From the NCBI RefSeq assembly GCF_001613385.1, contig NZ_BDCG01000020.1, positions 24,188-88,187 of the forward strand: 64,000 nt of DNA, read 5' to 3'. The position numbers were made by a program, and so were the translations under genes. Below, one piece after another: positions 1-9,220 of this stretch. The first letter of the stretch is position 1. Each line of letters opens with the position of its first letter. This stretch comes from Nocardia flavorosea NBRC 108225. Its GTDB lineage: Bacteria; Actinomycetota; Actinomycetes; Mycobacteriales; Mycobacteriaceae. A model generated the notes under the pieces. It was not told where the DNA came from, did not search any database, and saw only the letters and a list, made by a program, of their open reading frames with translations.

Positions 1-1254
1 AACCCCGATACCGATATCGAGGCCCGGAATCGACCGCAATGCCGCGCGGAGATCCCGGGCCGCTGCCAGCGCCGCAGTCGGCGCGTCCGGGCGGTCCAGC
101 GGGGCACCGAATATCGCCAGCGCGGCATCGCCGACGAACTTGTTCACGAATCCGTGATGGCGATCGATCACATCGACCACCACGCGGAAGAATTCGTTGA
201 GCAGATTCACCACCTCGGTCGGCGGATGTTCGGCGGCGGTGGCGGTGGAACCGACCATATCCACGAACAGCACCGCCACGAACCGGGTCTCCCCGCCGAG
301 CTCGGTACCGTAATCCAGGGCCCGCTGCGCCACCTCGGCGCCGACATGCTGGCCGAAGAGTTCCTGTAACCGCTGCCGGCTCGCGGCCTCCTCCATCATC
401 CGGTTGAAACCCACCTGCAGCAGCCCGATCTCGCTCCCGTCGAAAACCTCGACCTGCACATCGCGGGAACCGTTCTGCACCTGGTCGATGGCCTGACTGA
501 GCTGGCGGACCGGATCGGAAATACTCGACGCCGTCAGCATGGACAACGCCAGCGCCTGCATGATCACCACCCCGCACAGCAGCAGGATCGAAACGGCCAG
601 CGACTGCGCCGAGAATTTCACGTCGGACGAGATCTGGGTCACGCACAGCAATACGATCGCGATCGTGGGGGCGAAGGTCCCCATACCCCAGGTCATCGCC
701 ATCCGGGTACCGACGCCGGGCGTCAGGGTGTGATCGAAACGGCCCGCGCTGAGGGCTTCGGCGGCGACAGGGCGCAGGATCCGCTCGCCCAGCATGTAGG
801 TGAAACCGAACACGATGGTCGCGGCCATACATTCGGTGATGATCACCGTACCGGCCAGCGCCGGAGTCTCGGAGATGATGGCGGTAGCCAGGACGGCGCC
901 ACCGAGAATCCACAACGCGAGATGCAGGATCGCCTGCCGCAGCGGCGCGTGCAGCGTCGCCATCTGTTCCTGCCGGCTGGGTGGTCCGCCGCGCACCTGC
1001 CAGCGCATCACCGGCCGCAGCATCAGCGCCGAGGCGGCCACGCTGAGCACCCCGCCGGTGACGAACACCACCGCGGGTACGAGTAGCCCGATCTGCCGGG
1101 TTCCGGGTTGCTCGCCCTCCGGCACCGGCAGCCCGTATTGGATGAATGCCCACACCAGCACCGCACCGAAAGCGTTGGCGAGCAACATCGAGGTGAGGTA
1201 CAGCGGCCAGCGCGTATGCATGGTCTGTTTGACCGCTTCCAATGGCGCTGACAC
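1..1254 (-). CDS. Membrane-bound class III adenylate cyclase with HAMP domain (3' end outside window)
   Basis: Makes cAMP from ATP at the inner face of the membrane. The 418 visible residues start at a GTG (1252-1254); an ATG twelve codons in is an alternative. About six hydrophobic segments fill residues 15-230. A HAMP linker follows (SISDPVRQLSQAIDQV), then the cyclase domain from about residue 315, with the metal-binding Asp in FVDMVGST, the adenine-selecting Lys in NKFVGDAA and the second Asp in the same stretch. This order is that of the mycobacterial Rv1318c-Rv1320c cyclase family (known family). The C-terminal part of the catalytic domain lies off the left edge. It is transcribed divergently from the AI-2E permease. 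Class is secure; substrate preference is inferred from the Lys. Confidence 0.88.
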   Translation of the reverse strand, partial: MSAPLEAVKQTMHTRWPLYLTSMLLANAFGAVLVWAFIQYGLPVPEGEQPGTRQIGLLVPAVVFVTGGVLSVAASALMLRPVMRWQVRGGPPSRQEQMATLHAPLRQAILHLALWILGGAVLATAIISETPALAGTVIITECMAATIVFGFTYMLGERILRPVAAEALSAGRFDHTLTPGVGTRMAMTWGMGTFAPTIAIVLLCVTQISSDVKFSAQSLAVSILLLCGVVIMQALALSMLTASSISDPVRQLSQAIDQVQNGSRDVQVEVFDGSEIGLLQVGFNRMMEEAASRQRLQELFGQHVGAEVAQRALDYGTELGGETRFVAVLFVDMVGSTATAAEHPPTEVVNLLNEFFRVVVDVIDRHHGFVNKFVGDAALAIFGAPLDRPDAPTAALAAARDLRAALRSIPGLDIGIGV

Positions 1255-1390
1255 AAGTACTAACTTAGCGTCCGGCCCCGACGCCCTGGCGCTCCCGGGT
1301 TGGGCCCCGCGGGCCTGGGACGCGGTATCCCCGTACCGGGCGCGGCCCGGTGCGGGGCCTGTTCCCGGCGCGCTCGTTAGGCTCGGCCGG

Positions 1391-2788
1391 GTGACCGAGC
1401 CGAAACCGACTGCTGCAGACGCCGTTCACCCGATCGTGCGGCAGACCGCCGAATGGGCCTGGCGACTGCTGGTGATCTTCGCCCTGGTGGCGGTGCTCGC
1501 GGCGGCCGTGCGGCGGCTCGACACCGTGGTGATTCCGCTGGCCATAGCGTTGCTGGCGGCCGCGTTGCTGGCTCCGCTCGTGGATTGGATGCAGCGCCGC
1601 GGTGTGCCGCGGGGGCTCGGGGTCGTGGTCGCCCTGGTCGGTTCGCTCGGCCTGGTGGCGGGGGTCGTCACCTTTGTCGTGGAGCAGTTCGTGGTCGGTG
1701 TGCCGCAGCTGTCCGACGAGTTCACCGGCAGCATCCACAAGGTGCAGGACTGGCTCATCAACGGCCCCATGCATCTGAGCGACGACCAGATCCGTACGGC
1801 CGGCGATGCGGCGATCCGCACGATCCAGTCCAATCAGGACACGCTGACCAGCGGGGCGCTGACCACCGCGACGATGATCGGCCATATCCTCACCGGCACC
1901 TTCCTCACGCTGTTCATCCTCATCTTCTTTCTCTACAGCGGATACCAGATCTGGGAATTCGTGACCCGCATCGTGCCGCGCGCGCACCGCGAACAGGTGC
2001 GGACCGCGGGGGAACTCGGCTTCGGGTCGCTGGTGGGTTTCGTGCGGGCCACCGTCGCCGTCGCGGCCGTGGACGCGATCGGTATCGGCGCCGGACTGGC
2101 GCTGCTGGGGGTCCCGCTGGCGCTACCGCTGGCCTCGCTGGTGTTCATCAGCGCGTTCATCCCGATCATCGGCGCGTTCCTGGCCGGTTTCGTGGCGGTG
2201 TTCATCGCCCTGGTCACCAAAGGTTTCGTCACCGCGTTGATCGTGCTGGGCATCATCGTCGCGGTGATGCAGGTGGAAGGCCATGTCCTGCAACCGCTGT
2301 TGCTCGGCCGGGCCGTGCGGATCCATCCGCTGGCGGTGGTGCTGGCGATCGCCGCGGGCCTGGTACTGGGCGGGATCGCGGGCGGTCTGCTGGCAGTACC
2401 GCTGGTGGCGGTGCTGAATACCGCGATCCGTTCATTGCTCGCCGAGGACCCCGAAGAACTGATCGCGGAATTGGCCGCGGACCGCAAGGGTATCTATGCG
2501 GCCGAACCCGACTCACCCGAACATCCCACGGCCCCCGGCTCGGAGGGGACAGGGCGATTCGCTATCGCCGCGCTGCTCGCCGAAGCACAGCGCAGGCTGA
2601 CCCTGCCGCGGTCGGCCGACGCCGAACCTCTGGATCCGCAAGCACCGGGATCCGTGCCGAACCCGGTCCTGGCCGCCGCTGCGGAGCGCGTCACCGCCGG
2701 GGACCCCGGCCCACCGGAAGGACACCCGGGGAAGACTCCGCCGGCCGATCCGGCCGACCCCGATGAAACGGGAGGTCACCAGGCCTGA
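1391..2788 (+). CDS. AI-2E family transporter (permease)
   Basis: Polytopic membrane protein of the AI-2 exporter superfamily; the substrate is unknown. The GTG start at 1391 is preferred because the upstream in-frame extension is Arg/Ser-rich and overlaps the divergent cyclase gene; it gives 465 residues, with hydrophobic helices beginning about residue 18. Two N-terminal helix pairs, a soluble loop near 100-165 and a cluster of helices to about residue 350 contain the family-typical stretch FIPIIGAFLAG. The last 120 residues are hydrophilic and Pro/Ala-rich. It corresponds to mycobacterial Rv0205, which also lies beside mmpL3. Confidence 0.87.
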   Translation: MTEPKPTAADAVHPIVRQTAEWAWRLLVIFALVAVLAAAVRRLDTVVIPLAIALLAAALLAPLVDWMQRRGVPRGLGVVVALVGSLGLVAGVVTFVVEQFVVGVPQLSDEFTGSIHKVQDWLINGPMHLSDDQIRTAGDAAIRTIQSNQDTLTSGALTTATMIGHILTGTFLTLFILIFFLYSGYQIWEFVTRIVPRAHREQVRTAGELGFGSLVGFVRATVAVAAVDAIGIGAGLALLGVPLALPLASLVFISAFIPIIGAFLAGFVAVFIALVTKGFVTALIVLGIIVAVMQVEGHVLQPLLLGRAVRIHPLAVVLAIAAGLVLGGIAGGLLAVPLVAVLNTAIRSLLAEDPEELIAELAADRKGIYAAEPDSPEHPTAPGSEGTGRFAIAALLAEAQRRLTLPRSADAEPLDPQAPGSVPNPVLAAAAERVTAGDPGPPEGHPGKTPPADPADPDETGGHQA

Positions 2789-2863
2789 TTCGGCAGCGAA
2801 GGCCCACCGTATCGGGGAATGCCCTGATGCGGGACGGGGCCGCTGCTGGGTAATCTCGAAACC

Positions 2864-3562
2864 ATGAATGGCCCCGATCCGGTATTCGACGGTGCGGGTC
2901 CCGGTAGCCAGGTCGGCAACCGGGACCTGCGTGTTTCCGATGCCGAACGGGAACACGTCGGACAGTTGCTGCAACGCGCGGTGGGTATGGGCATGCTGTC
3001 GCTGGGCGAGTTCACCGAACGGATGGATACCGCGCTTGCCGCCAAGACCCGCGGTGAGCTCAATTCCGTGCTCGTCGATCTGCCGGGCGTGCGGTTGATC
3101 GGCGAACCCAGCGTGCCGCAGCCGGGCCCGGGCAAACCCGCACCGCTGCCGCAACCCGGCGATACCGCGCGGGCGCCGCTGTCGGGCGTGGTGCAGGGCG
3201 GAATCATCCGTCCTCGGATGTCGGGGGTCACTCGCCGCGGCGACTGGCAGGTCGCGCCGGTGTTACGGGTCAACAGCTGGCTCTCCGGGGTAACCCTGGA
3301 TTTCACCCAGGCGGTGATGACCACCCAGGTGGTGGAGATCCAGGTGGACGACTACGCCAGTTCGCTCACCTTGATCGTCCCGCAGGAGGCGACGGTCGAC
3401 CTGGACCGACTGGAACTGATCGGGTCCAGCGTGAACAACAAGGTCCGCAGCGGTCCCCCGATCGGTCCGCTGCATCTCCTGGTACACGGCCGGGTCCGGT
3501 TCGGATCGGTCACCGCCAAACAACCGTTCATGGCCCACTGGCGGCGCCTGTTCGGCCAGTGA
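2864..3562 (+). CDS. DUF1707 (SHOCT-like) domain protein
   Basis: A 232-residue protein without a signal peptide or membrane helix. Residues about 22-75 form the DUF1707 module: RVSDAEREHVGQLLQRAV, then GMLSLGEFTERMDTALAAKT and a DLPG end. The C-terminal half (about 100-230) is rich in beta-forming stretches such as LRVNSWLSGVTLDF, resembling the cell-wall stress-response (LiaF-type) C-terminal fold, although that match is only by eye. DUF1707 proteins are common in actinobacteria and their biochemical role is unknown. It sits alone between the AI-2E permease and the convergent mmpL3 operon, an arrangement I do not associate with the mycobacterial locus. Confidence 0.82.
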   Translation: MNGPDPVFDGAGPGSQVGNRDLRVSDAEREHVGQLLQRAVGMGMLSLGEFTERMDTALAAKTRGELNSVLVDLPGVRLIGEPSVPQPGPGKPAPLPQPGDTARAPLSGVVQGGIIRPRMSGVTRRGDWQVAPVLRVNSWLSGVTLDFTQAVMTTQVVEIQVDDYASSLTLIVPQEATVDLDRLELIGSSVNNKVRSGPPIGPLHLLVHGRVRFGSVTAKQPFMAHWRRLFGQ

Positions 3563-3793
3563 ACCGTGTATGAGACTCGCGGCGTTGCGGTGGCGAGATT
3601 CGCGGTGTTGCCGCGGCACGAGTTCCACGGGGAGAAAACAGCACAACTGGCCGATCGCTCGAGCCGGTGTGGGCCGGGCCCGCAGCGCGGTCATCGCCCG
3701 GGGCGCCGCAGTGCCCCGGCGCCCGAGACAGCGGACGTCACGGGTGTGCACGAGCCTCGCCGACGGCAACGGCAACCCCACGACGAGCAGTCA

Positions 3794-6700
3794 CTACTCC
3801 GGATTTTCGCGGCGGCGCAGCAATTCGTTCACGCTGACCGAACGTCCTTCACCGTGGTGTCTGCCGGTCTCATCGGCGGTGGGCGGTGTTCCGGCCTGCT
3901 GCCGGCGCGCCGAACGCAGACCGGCCATCCAGGATTCGATGCTGTTGCGTTCCCGGGGATCCGGTTCCTGTTGCGGACCCGCCGATCCGGCCGATTGTTC
4001 GGCCAGGCTGTCCGGTCGCGGCCGGGCCGGCGGGGTGGGCCGCGCCGGCGGTTGCGGATTACGGGACTGGGCGGGCATTTCCGGTGGCAGGCCACGGGGC
4101 ACGCGGCGCGGCAGGTCCGGCAGGCCCGACTGGGGAGCAGCCGGAGATCCGCTGCCCGGGTTGGAGACGCGGGGCATCGGCCGTGGTTGCGAACCTTGGT
4201 CAGGTGCGGAACCCGAGTCCGGGTAGCCGGGCGGCCGCTGGTTCTGAATCGGGCGCGGCGGGGCCGGCGGCCGGCCGGGACCGGGCTCGGATCTACCACC
4301 GGACGGTTGTGGACCGGCCGGGCGCGGCGGTGCCGGGGGCCGGCCGGGAAGCCGCAGGGAGCTGTCCTGCCGGGGTGCCGCCGGATCATTGTTTATCCGC
4401 GCCTGCTGTGGTGTCGGCGGCAGCGGCGGGGCATCCGCGGCGGTCGGGTAGACGGTGCGGCCTGATACTTCGCGGCTCTCGGCATCCTCGACCGGTTCGG
4501 AGGCGAACAGCCCACGCAGGGTCGGCGTCGCGAAGCCGGATGGACCCGGCTGCGGTGGTCCGGCGTTCGGGCGGCCGGGCGCACCACTACCCGGCGTGGT
4601 CTGCTGCCCTGCCTGGTTCCCGGCCTGGTCAGGGCGGGGTTGATTCCCCGGCCGGCCTGCGCCGGGCTGGTTGCTCGGCCGGGGCGGCCTGGATGGGCTA
4701 CCGGGTTGGGCCGGCCCGGACGGGTTGCCGGGGCGTGCCGGGCCTGATCGACCGCCTGGGCCGCCCGGCCGACCGGGACCGGGTCCCGGAGGTACAGGAG
4801 GCGATTCGTTGCCGCGGTCGGTGGCGCCCCGAGTGCGACCGGATTCCGGTGCACGGCCAGGAAGCGCCCCGGGACCGCTCTGCCGGGGAACTGCGGCGTC
4901 GGTGGCGCCGCGGTCGGGACCGGTGGCTCGCGAACCGCCGGCGGAGTCGTCGGCCGGCGGCCGAGGGCGGTGCGGTGGGGGTGGCTGGGATCCGCGCGCG
5001 GGTGCCCGGTTCTCTTCGGCCGCCGGGCGGGTGTGCCGGCCGGTCGCCGTGGGATCGTCCTCGCGCCCGCCCGGACCGAGCTCCTCGCCCGCCGGTGGGG
5101 TGGCGCGTGGCCGGGTGGGGTCGGGTGGCGTGGGCATCGATTGTTTCGGCGCGGTCGGTGTGGAAGCGGCCGGTGCCTGTTTGTCGGCGCCCTTGCGCGC
5201 ACTCTTGGGAACCGCGCTCATATGCGCGGTGGGGGCGGCCGCCTCGATCTCCTCGCGGCTGCGTTTGAGCACCGGTGTCTTACGTTGTTTTTCCGATGCG
5301 AGCGCGGGCATCTGCATGGTGACGGGATCGGTGACCGGCGTCGTCTTGACCAGGTCCACCAGATCGCCCGCACCGGGGCGCTCGTCGTCCAGGATCGGTT
5401 CGCCGAGGCCGATCTTCTGCTGTATCCGTTTCATCCAGGCCGGTGCCCACCAGCAGTCGTCGCCGAGCAGTTTCATGGTCGCGGGGACCAGCAGCATGCG
5501 CAGGACGGTGGCATCGATGATCAGCGCGGCGATCATGCCGTAGGCGATGTACTGCATCATCACCAGATCGGAGAATGCGAACGCGCCGGTCACCACCAGC
5601 AGGATGAGGGCGGCGGCGGTGATGATCCGCCCGGTGTGCGCGGTACCGATCCGTACGGCTTCGGTGGTCGAGGCGCCTTGGGCGCGGGCCTCGACCATCC
5701 GTGACAGCAGGAAGACCTCGTAGTCGGTGGACAGGCCGTAGATGATCGCGATGATCAGCACCAGCACCGGGGACATGATCGGCTGCGGGGTGAAGTTCAG
5801 CAGGTCCGCGCCGTGGCCGTCGATGAATATCCAGGTCAGGATGCCCAGGGTGGAACCGAGGCCGAGCACGCTCATCAACGCCGCCTTGATGGGCAGCACC
5901 AGCGAGCCGAAGGTCAAGAACATCAGCACCGTCGTGACCAGCAGCACCACGGCGATCATCAGGGGTATTCGGTCGACCAGGGCGTCGATACTGTCGCCCT
6001 GGAGTGTCGGCTGCCCGCCGACCAGCATCGTCACATCGTCCGGCACGTCGATCGACCGCAGATAATCCACGGTGGGCCGGTAGTTGTCGGAGTCGACAAG
6101 CGTCGCGTCGGTGCGGAACACATTCGGCTGGTCCGGGGATTGCGACGGCACCGCGAAGCCGGCGGCATCGGCCAGACCGGGCGCCTTATCCGCCTCCCGC
6201 AGCAGTTTCCCGATCGCGGAGGTGTTCTCGCTGATGAAGATCAGCTGAATCGGGTCGGACTGGCGCAGCGGGAAGGTTCGATCGAATTCCTCCTGCGCGA
6301 GCCGTACGTCGTTGTCCGGCGGCAGGTACTTCTCGCTCATACCGCCGAAGGCCAGGTTCTTCACCGGGATGATCAGCAGCAGCAGCCCGACGCAGATCGG
6401 GATGGCGATCTTGAGGGGATGCTGCATGACCCAGGTGGTGGCCCGCCCCCAGATACTCGCCTCGACCTCTTCCGCGGATTTGGTCTTGCGCATCTTCTTG
6501 AAGCTCAGCATGTCCACCCGCCGCCCCAGCACGCCGAGCATGGCGGGGAGCAGGGTGATGGAGCCGAGTGCGGCCAAGGCGACAGTGGCGATGGTGCCGT
6601 AGGCCATCGATTTCAGGAAGCCCTGCGGGAACAGCAGGAGTCCGCCGAGGCTGGCGATGATCATGGTCGCGGAGAACACGACGGTCCGCCCGGCGGTCAT

Positions 6701-7549
6701 CACCGAACGCCGGACAGCGGCCGGGGTGTCGTACCCCTCGGCCAGTTCCTCCCGGAATCTGCTGACGATGAACAAGCCGTAGTCGATGGCCAGACCCAGG
6801 CCGATCATCGAGACCACGGCACCGACGAAGGTGTTCACGTCGGTGAGCTGCGCCACCCCCGTGAGGATTCCGTTCGCCGCGATAATGGTCAGACCGCCGA
6901 TGATCAGCGGAAGCGCGGCGGCGACCACACCACCGAAGATGAAGAACAGCAGGATGCCGACCGCCGGGATGGCGAGAAGCTCCATTCGCTTCGTATCGTG
7001 CGCCATGGTGTCGTTGAGCGTGCCCGCCACCGGTTGCAGGCCGGCGACCTGCACGTCGACCCCGTCGATGAAGAAAGCTTCCTGGACGGCGCGGTAGTTG
7101 CGGACCATGTCGTCGTCGTTGTCGCCGACGATCGCGACAGAGGCGAAGGTTTTCGTCTTGTCCTTGGAACCGAAAACCGAGGGCTGGGCCTCGCCGGTCT
7201 CGGTCTTCCAGTAGGCACCGTTGACCTTCGCGATCTGGTCGGGGTGTTCCCGCGGCAGCCGGTTGAGACTGTCGACGATCTTGTCCCGGAACGCGGGATC
7301 GGAATCGACGGTTTGCCCTTCGGGTGCGGTATAGAGCACCAGCACATCGGCATTGTGATCGCGACCGAATGCTTCATCGGAGATCTCGGCGGCCTGCACC
7401 GATTCCGAATTCGGGTCGAACAAACCGCTGGAGGTCAGGTGATCCGCCAGCCCGAGACCGTAGGCACCCAGCCCCAGCATCCCTGCGACAACGACTCCGA
7501 TAACGGCGAAACGCAGCCGGTAGACCAGATCGCCCCAGCGGGTGAACAC
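3794..7549 (-). CDS. mmpL3: MmpL3, trehalose monomycolate flippase (RND superfamily)
   Basis: MmpL3 moves trehalose monomycolate across the inner membrane, driven by the proton gradient. The GTG start at 7549 has AAGGAG ten bases upstream and begins one base after the NYN gene ends, giving 1251 residues that align with known MmpL3 from the first residue (VFTRWGDLVYRLRFAVIG). Twelve transmembrane helices form two halves around two periplasmic domains. The proton-relay Asp-Tyr pairs are visible at D256-Y257 (GLAIDYGLF) and D609-Y610 (GLSTDYEVF). Membrane topology ends near residue 720. The remaining 530 residues form a Pro/Gly/Arg-rich cytosolic tail, far longer than in M. tuberculosis MmpL3 (944 residues in total). 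It is the last gene of a trmB-NYN-mmpL3 operon. Expected to be essential in mycolate producers. Confidence 0.95.
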   Translation of the reverse strand: MFTRWGDLVYRLRFAVIGVVVAGMLGLGAYGLGLADHLTSSGLFDPNSESVQAAEISDEAFGRDHNADVLVLYTAPEGQTVDSDPAFRDKIVDSLNRLPREHPDQIAKVNGAYWKTETGEAQPSVFGSKDKTKTFASVAIVGDNDDDMVRNYRAVQEAFFIDGVDVQVAGLQPVAGTLNDTMAHDTKRMELLAIPAVGILLFFIFGGVVAAALPLIIGGLTIIAANGILTGVAQLTDVNTFVGAVVSMIGLGLAIDYGLFIVSRFREELAEGYDTPAAVRRSVMTAGRTVVFSATMIIASLGGLLLFPQGFLKSMAYGTIATVALAALGSITLLPAMLGVLGRRVDMLSFKKMRKTKSAEEVEASIWGRATTWVMQHPLKIAIPICVGLLLLIIPVKNLAFGGMSEKYLPPDNDVRLAQEEFDRTFPLRQSDPIQLIFISENTSAIGKLLREADKAPGLADAAGFAVPSQSPDQPNVFRTDATLVDSDNYRPTVDYLRSIDVPDDVTMLVGGQPTLQGDSIDALVDRIPLMIAVVLLVTTVLMFLTFGSLVLPIKAALMSVLGLGSTLGILTWIFIDGHGADLLNFTPQPIMSPVLVLIIAIIYGLSTDYEVFLLSRMVEARAQGASTTEAVRIGTAHTGRIITAAALILLVVTGAFAFSDLVMMQYIAYGMIAALIIDATVLRMLLVPATMKLLGDDCWWAPAWMKRIQQKIGLGEPILDDERPGAGDLVDLVKTTPVTDPVTMQMPALASEKQRKTPVLKRSREEIEAAAPTAHMSAVPKSARKGADKQAPAASTPTAPKQSMPTPPDPTRPRATPPAGEELGPGGREDDPTATGRHTRPAAEENRAPARGSQPPPPHRPRPPADDSAGGSRATGPDRGATDAAVPRQSGPGALPGRAPESGRTRGATDRGNESPPVPPGPGPGRPGGPGGRSGPARPGNPSGPAQPGSPSRPPRPSNQPGAGRPGNQPRPDQAGNQAGQQTTPGSGAPGRPNAGPPQPGPSGFATPTLRGLFASEPVEDAESREVSGRTVYPTAADAPPLPPTPQQARINNDPAAPRQDSSLRLPGRPPAPPRPAGPQPSGGRSEPGPGRPPAPPRPIQNQRPPGYPDSGSAPDQGSQPRPMPRVSNPGSGSPAAPQSGLPDLPRRVPRGLPPEMPAQSRNPQPPARPTPPARPRPDSLAEQSAGSAGPQQEPDPRERNSIESWMAGLRSARRQQAGTPPTADETGRHHGEGRSVSVNELLRRRENPE

Positions 7550-7550
7550 T

Positions 7551-8282
7551 TTAAGCGACTCCTTGTGCGGGGCGAGAGGTGAGCAGCGCCGACAGCGGCC
7601 GGAACGGCTGCAGCCAGGCACCCTCGTCGGGCAACGAGTCGAGGCTCACCCGCGGGAGCGGTTCACGGAATACGCCCGGGATGTCCTCGAGGTCGACGAA
7701 TTCGAGAGTATCGGATGTTACGGCCCAACTCGCGTGCTCGCGGAAGCCGAGTACCTGAACCGGGATTCCGTCGGCAGCGAGCTGTTCGAGTGGTTCACGG
7801 AATGCCTGGCCGTCTGCCGAGGCCACAATGATTCCGGCCAGGCCCGCGCCCCGGGTGCGTTGCGCTATATGGCCGAGCATATCGGAGTCGACATCGGAAT
7901 CTTCGTCGATCTTGGGCTTGGCGAAGACGGCGTAACCGACGTTGCGTAGCGCTTCCACCCACGGTCGCACCACATCGGCGGTGCCGGGGGCGATATTGGT
8001 GAATACCGTTGCTTCCGGCTCCACCCGTTGTTTCTCGCCGGCGGACAATTCGGCGGTGCGGGCGAGCAGCCAGCGGCCCAGCGCGTCGAACCGGGGCCGG
8101 TAGGCGGCAGTGGGACGGCCACCGAGAATCGCGCCCAGACCCATGTCGAGGTTGGGTGCGTCCCAGACCAGCAGCACGCGCCGGAGTCTGTCCGGATCGG
8201 GCCCGGTGGCCTCGGCACCGGGTTCGTGCAGACTTTCGGCAACCTCGCCGCCGGACGGGGCCATCTCACTGACGCTCATCAT
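7551..8282 (-). CDS. NYN (PIN-like) domain protein, possible ribonuclease
   Basis: A 243-residue protein corresponding to mycobacterial Rv0207c. The NYN fold, a PIN-like nuclease fold, is recognised from RRVLLVWDAPNLDMG near residue 40, the acidic run DEDSDVDSDMLGHIA, and IIVASADGQAFREPLEQLA, which carry the expected acidic metal ligands. The start ATG overlaps the trmB stop codon (ATGATG across 8279-8282), implying translational coupling, and its end carries the ribosome-binding site of mmpL3. Sitting between a tRNA methyltransferase and MmpL3 suggests an RNA-processing role, but no substrate can be inferred. Confidence 0.8.
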   Translation of the reverse strand: MMSVSEMAPSGGEVAESLHEPGAEATGPDPDRLRRVLLVWDAPNLDMGLGAILGGRPTAAYRPRFDALGRWLLARTAELSAGEKQRVEPEATVFTNIAPGTADVVRPWVEALRNVGYAVFAKPKIDEDSDVDSDMLGHIAQRTRGAGLAGIIVASADGQAFREPLEQLAADGIPVQVLGFREHASWAVTSDTLEFVDLEDIPGVFREPLPRVSLDSLPDEGAWLQPFRPLSALLTSRPAQGVA

Positions 8283-9097
8283 TCGATCTTGCCCCATATG
8301 AACTCGTTGATCGCACTTCCGGCCCGATGTGCCTTGCTCTCGAATTTGGTGACGGGGCGTTCGAACCCGATCGGTGCCGATTCGCGATGGTGGGCGCTCA
8401 CTCCGCCGGTGGTTTCGTTCAAGCCGACGAGCAGGGGTTCTGCCGCGCCGACCGCCGCGATGTGCTCGGCGTAATCGGCGTGGTCGGTCGCCACGTGCAG
8501 TACTCCGCCCGGCCGCAGCCGGTCGGCGATGAGGGCGAGGGTGGCCGGCTGCAACAGCCGCCGTTTGTGGTGGCGCGCCTTGGGCCACGGGTCCGGAAAG
8601 AACACGCGCACGCCGGTCAGCGATCCGGGAGCAATCATGTTCTCCAGCACATCTACCGCATCGCCGCGCAGCAACCGGATATTACCGATCCCGTCGCGTT
8701 CGACCCGTTGGACGAGCTGGGCCAGGCCCGGCTGGTAGACCTCGATACCGATCAGGTTCAGATGCGGTTCGGCCTGTGCCATCTCGGCGGTCGCGGTGCC
8801 GGTTCCGCAGCCGATCTCGATGACCAGCGGCGCCGGACGCCCGAACCAGGCGTCGGCGTCGAGCGGTTCGTCGGCCACCTCGCGGCCGATCAGCGGCCAG
8901 GTGCGATCCCAGGATTTCTGCTGGTTGGGAGTGAGTGCACCGCGCCGGGACCGGAAACTGGTGACCCGCGGGTAGAGCCGGGATCCGGTCCGGTGCCGAC
9001 GAGGTTCCCCGGTGTCACCGGAGGTATCCGAAAGGGTCACCGGAACGGACTCGGGGCTGGGGTGCACGGCGTCGTTCACGGCTCTATTGTCCCGCAT
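8279..9097 (-). CDS. trmB: tRNA (guanine-N7-)-methyltransferase TrmB
   Basis: Methylates N7 of G46 in the tRNA variable loop using S-adenosylmethionine. The 272-residue protein has a variable 60-residue N-terminus, then the SAM-binding motif LVIEIGCGTGTATAEMA, NLIGIEVYQPGLAQLV, and the family signature VRVFFPDPWPKARHHKRRLL near residue 175, followed by HVATDHADYAEHIA. The ATG at 9097 is used. It is the first gene of the leftward operon ending in mmpL3, as in mycobacteria (Rv0208c). It is divergent from the GTPase-like pair, leaving a 123-bp gap for both promoters. Confidence 0.94.
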   Translation of the reverse strand: MRDNRAVNDAVHPSPESVPVTLSDTSGDTGEPRRHRTGSRLYPRVTSFRSRRGALTPNQQKSWDRTWPLIGREVADEPLDADAWFGRPAPLVIEIGCGTGTATAEMAQAEPHLNLIGIEVYQPGLAQLVQRVERDGIGNIRLLRGDAVDVLENMIAPGSLTGVRVFFPDPWPKARHHKRRLLQPATLALIADRLRPGGVLHVATDHADYAEHIAAVGAAEPLLVGLNETTGGVSAHHRESAPIGFERPVTKFESKAHRAGSAINEFIWGKIE

Positions 9098-9220
9098 GGC
9101 CGGTTCCGGGACGCAACGGACCGGGCCGTGGCTACCCGTTGGTAGCCGAGCGCGGACCGGGTCCGGCGCGCCGTGGGCGCTCTTCTGACAGAATGCGCAC
9201 CGGAACAGGGGGTACCAACG

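Noticed and set aside
5813..7582. Long plus-strand frame of 589 codons over mmpL3
   Set aside because: It is the antisense shadow of a GC-rich gene; it is His/Gln/Asp-rich, has no motif, and mmpL3 on the other strand is unmistakable.
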